A program made the translations under genes and the position numbers. Shown here piece after piece: positions 7,015-7,272 of a stretch of DNA of 7,272 bases. Source of the DNA: an uncultured Spongiibacteraceae bacterium (GTDB lineage Bacteria > Pseudomonadota > Gammaproteobacteria > Pseudomonadales > CAMLJR01); NCBI GenBank assembly GCA_946480345.1, contig CAMLJR010000143.1, positions 1-7,272 of the forward strand, read 5' to 3'. How positions within the stretch are numbered: position 1 is the stretch's first letter; each line of letters opens with the position of its first letter. Under the pieces are notes generated by a model. The model was given only the letters and a program-made list of their open reading frames with translations. It made no database searches and was not told the DNA's origin.

Positions 7015-7272
7015 TCAGAAAGTGAACTCGCCGGTCAGCATCGCCGAACGAGGTTGCCCGAGACGAGCACGCGAGCCGCCGTTGTTCAGCGTTTCGATGT
7101 ACTCCTCGTCGAACAGGTTGTACACGTTCAGCCGCACGTTGACGTTCTGATTCACGCGATAAGCGAGCATCGCATCGGCCACCCAATAATCCGGGATTTC
7201 CGCCAGGCCGTTCTGAGGCGTAGCAACCACCGTCACGGTACGTTTCTGTTCGCTCAGGTAGCGCGCGCCGCC
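7015..7272 (-). CDS. TonB-dependent siderophore receptor, C-terminal end (partial)
   Basis: Only the last 85 residues lie in the window; the reading frame stays open to the right edge, so the gene starts beyond it. The fragment shows the closing strands of an outer-membrane beta-barrel: IPDYWVADAMLAYRVNQN, then VNVRLNVYNLFDEEYIETLN, which carries the N(L)FDxxY signature of TonB-dependent receptors. It ends LTGEFTF with the terminal Phe used for barrel assembly. Alternating hydrophobic residues and the terminal aromatic fit this family. The last strands, together with the adjacent piuC, point to the Fiu/PiuA group that imports catecholate-type iron siderophores, but the ligand cannot be settled from this end alone. 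It is followed by a strong terminator. Its likely energy source is a TonB such as the one encoded on the opposite strand at 4378-5082. Confidence 0.92.
   Translation of the reverse strand, partial: GGARYLSEQKRTVTVVATPQNGLAEIPDYWVADAMLAYRVNQNVNVRLNVYNLFDEEYIETLNNGGSRARLGQPRSAMLTGEFTF

Overview
The window looks like part of a gammaproteobacterial chromosome. This is inferred from the Fiu-type siderophore receptor next to piuC, a TonB with a Fur-like palindrome, an SDR-DoxX/DUF2269 pair and moderately high GC. The genus cannot be fixed from the sequence alone. Coding density is high: five complete protein genes plus one complete two-gene partner, and one receptor gene cut by the right edge. I see no tRNA, rRNA, CRISPR array, IS element or phage gene.

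Left part (34-1786, + strand): a two-gene unit. The first gene encodes an NAD(P)-binding atypical short-chain dehydrogenase fused to a DoxX-like membrane domain. One base after its stop begins a small four-helix DUF2269 membrane protein. Both are of unknown physiological role.

Middle (1864-4278, + strand): a secreted, GH78-like alpha-L-rhamnosidase-family enzyme with its own ribosome binding site. It carries the family's three acidic active-site positions in a diverged motif. It probably acts on rhamnose-containing glycans outside the cytoplasm and has no sugar-uptake partner inside the window.

Right part (about 4315-7272): an iron-uptake neighbourhood. A TonB-like energy transducer (+ strand) lies just downstream of a perfect 19-bp Fur-box-like palindrome. 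Facing it on the - strand, read right to left, are the C-terminal end of a TonB-dependent siderophore receptor, a strong intrinsic terminator, the PiuC/YbiX Fe(II)/2-oxoglutarate PKHD hydroxylase, and a soluble FMN-dependent alpha-hydroxy-acid oxidase/dehydrogenase 16 bases behind it. Receptor and TonB would work together: TonB transmits the proton motive force to the outer-membrane receptor. PiuC commonly accompanies Fiu/PiuA receptors. The flavoenzyme is the least expected member and raises the possibility of hydroxy-acid chemistry linked to siderophore use.

The most interesting points are the pairing of the flavoenzyme with piuC, the terminator placed between receptor and piuC, the Fur-like box, and the long cytoplasmic extension of the TonB protein. 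No clearly unprecedented system was found.
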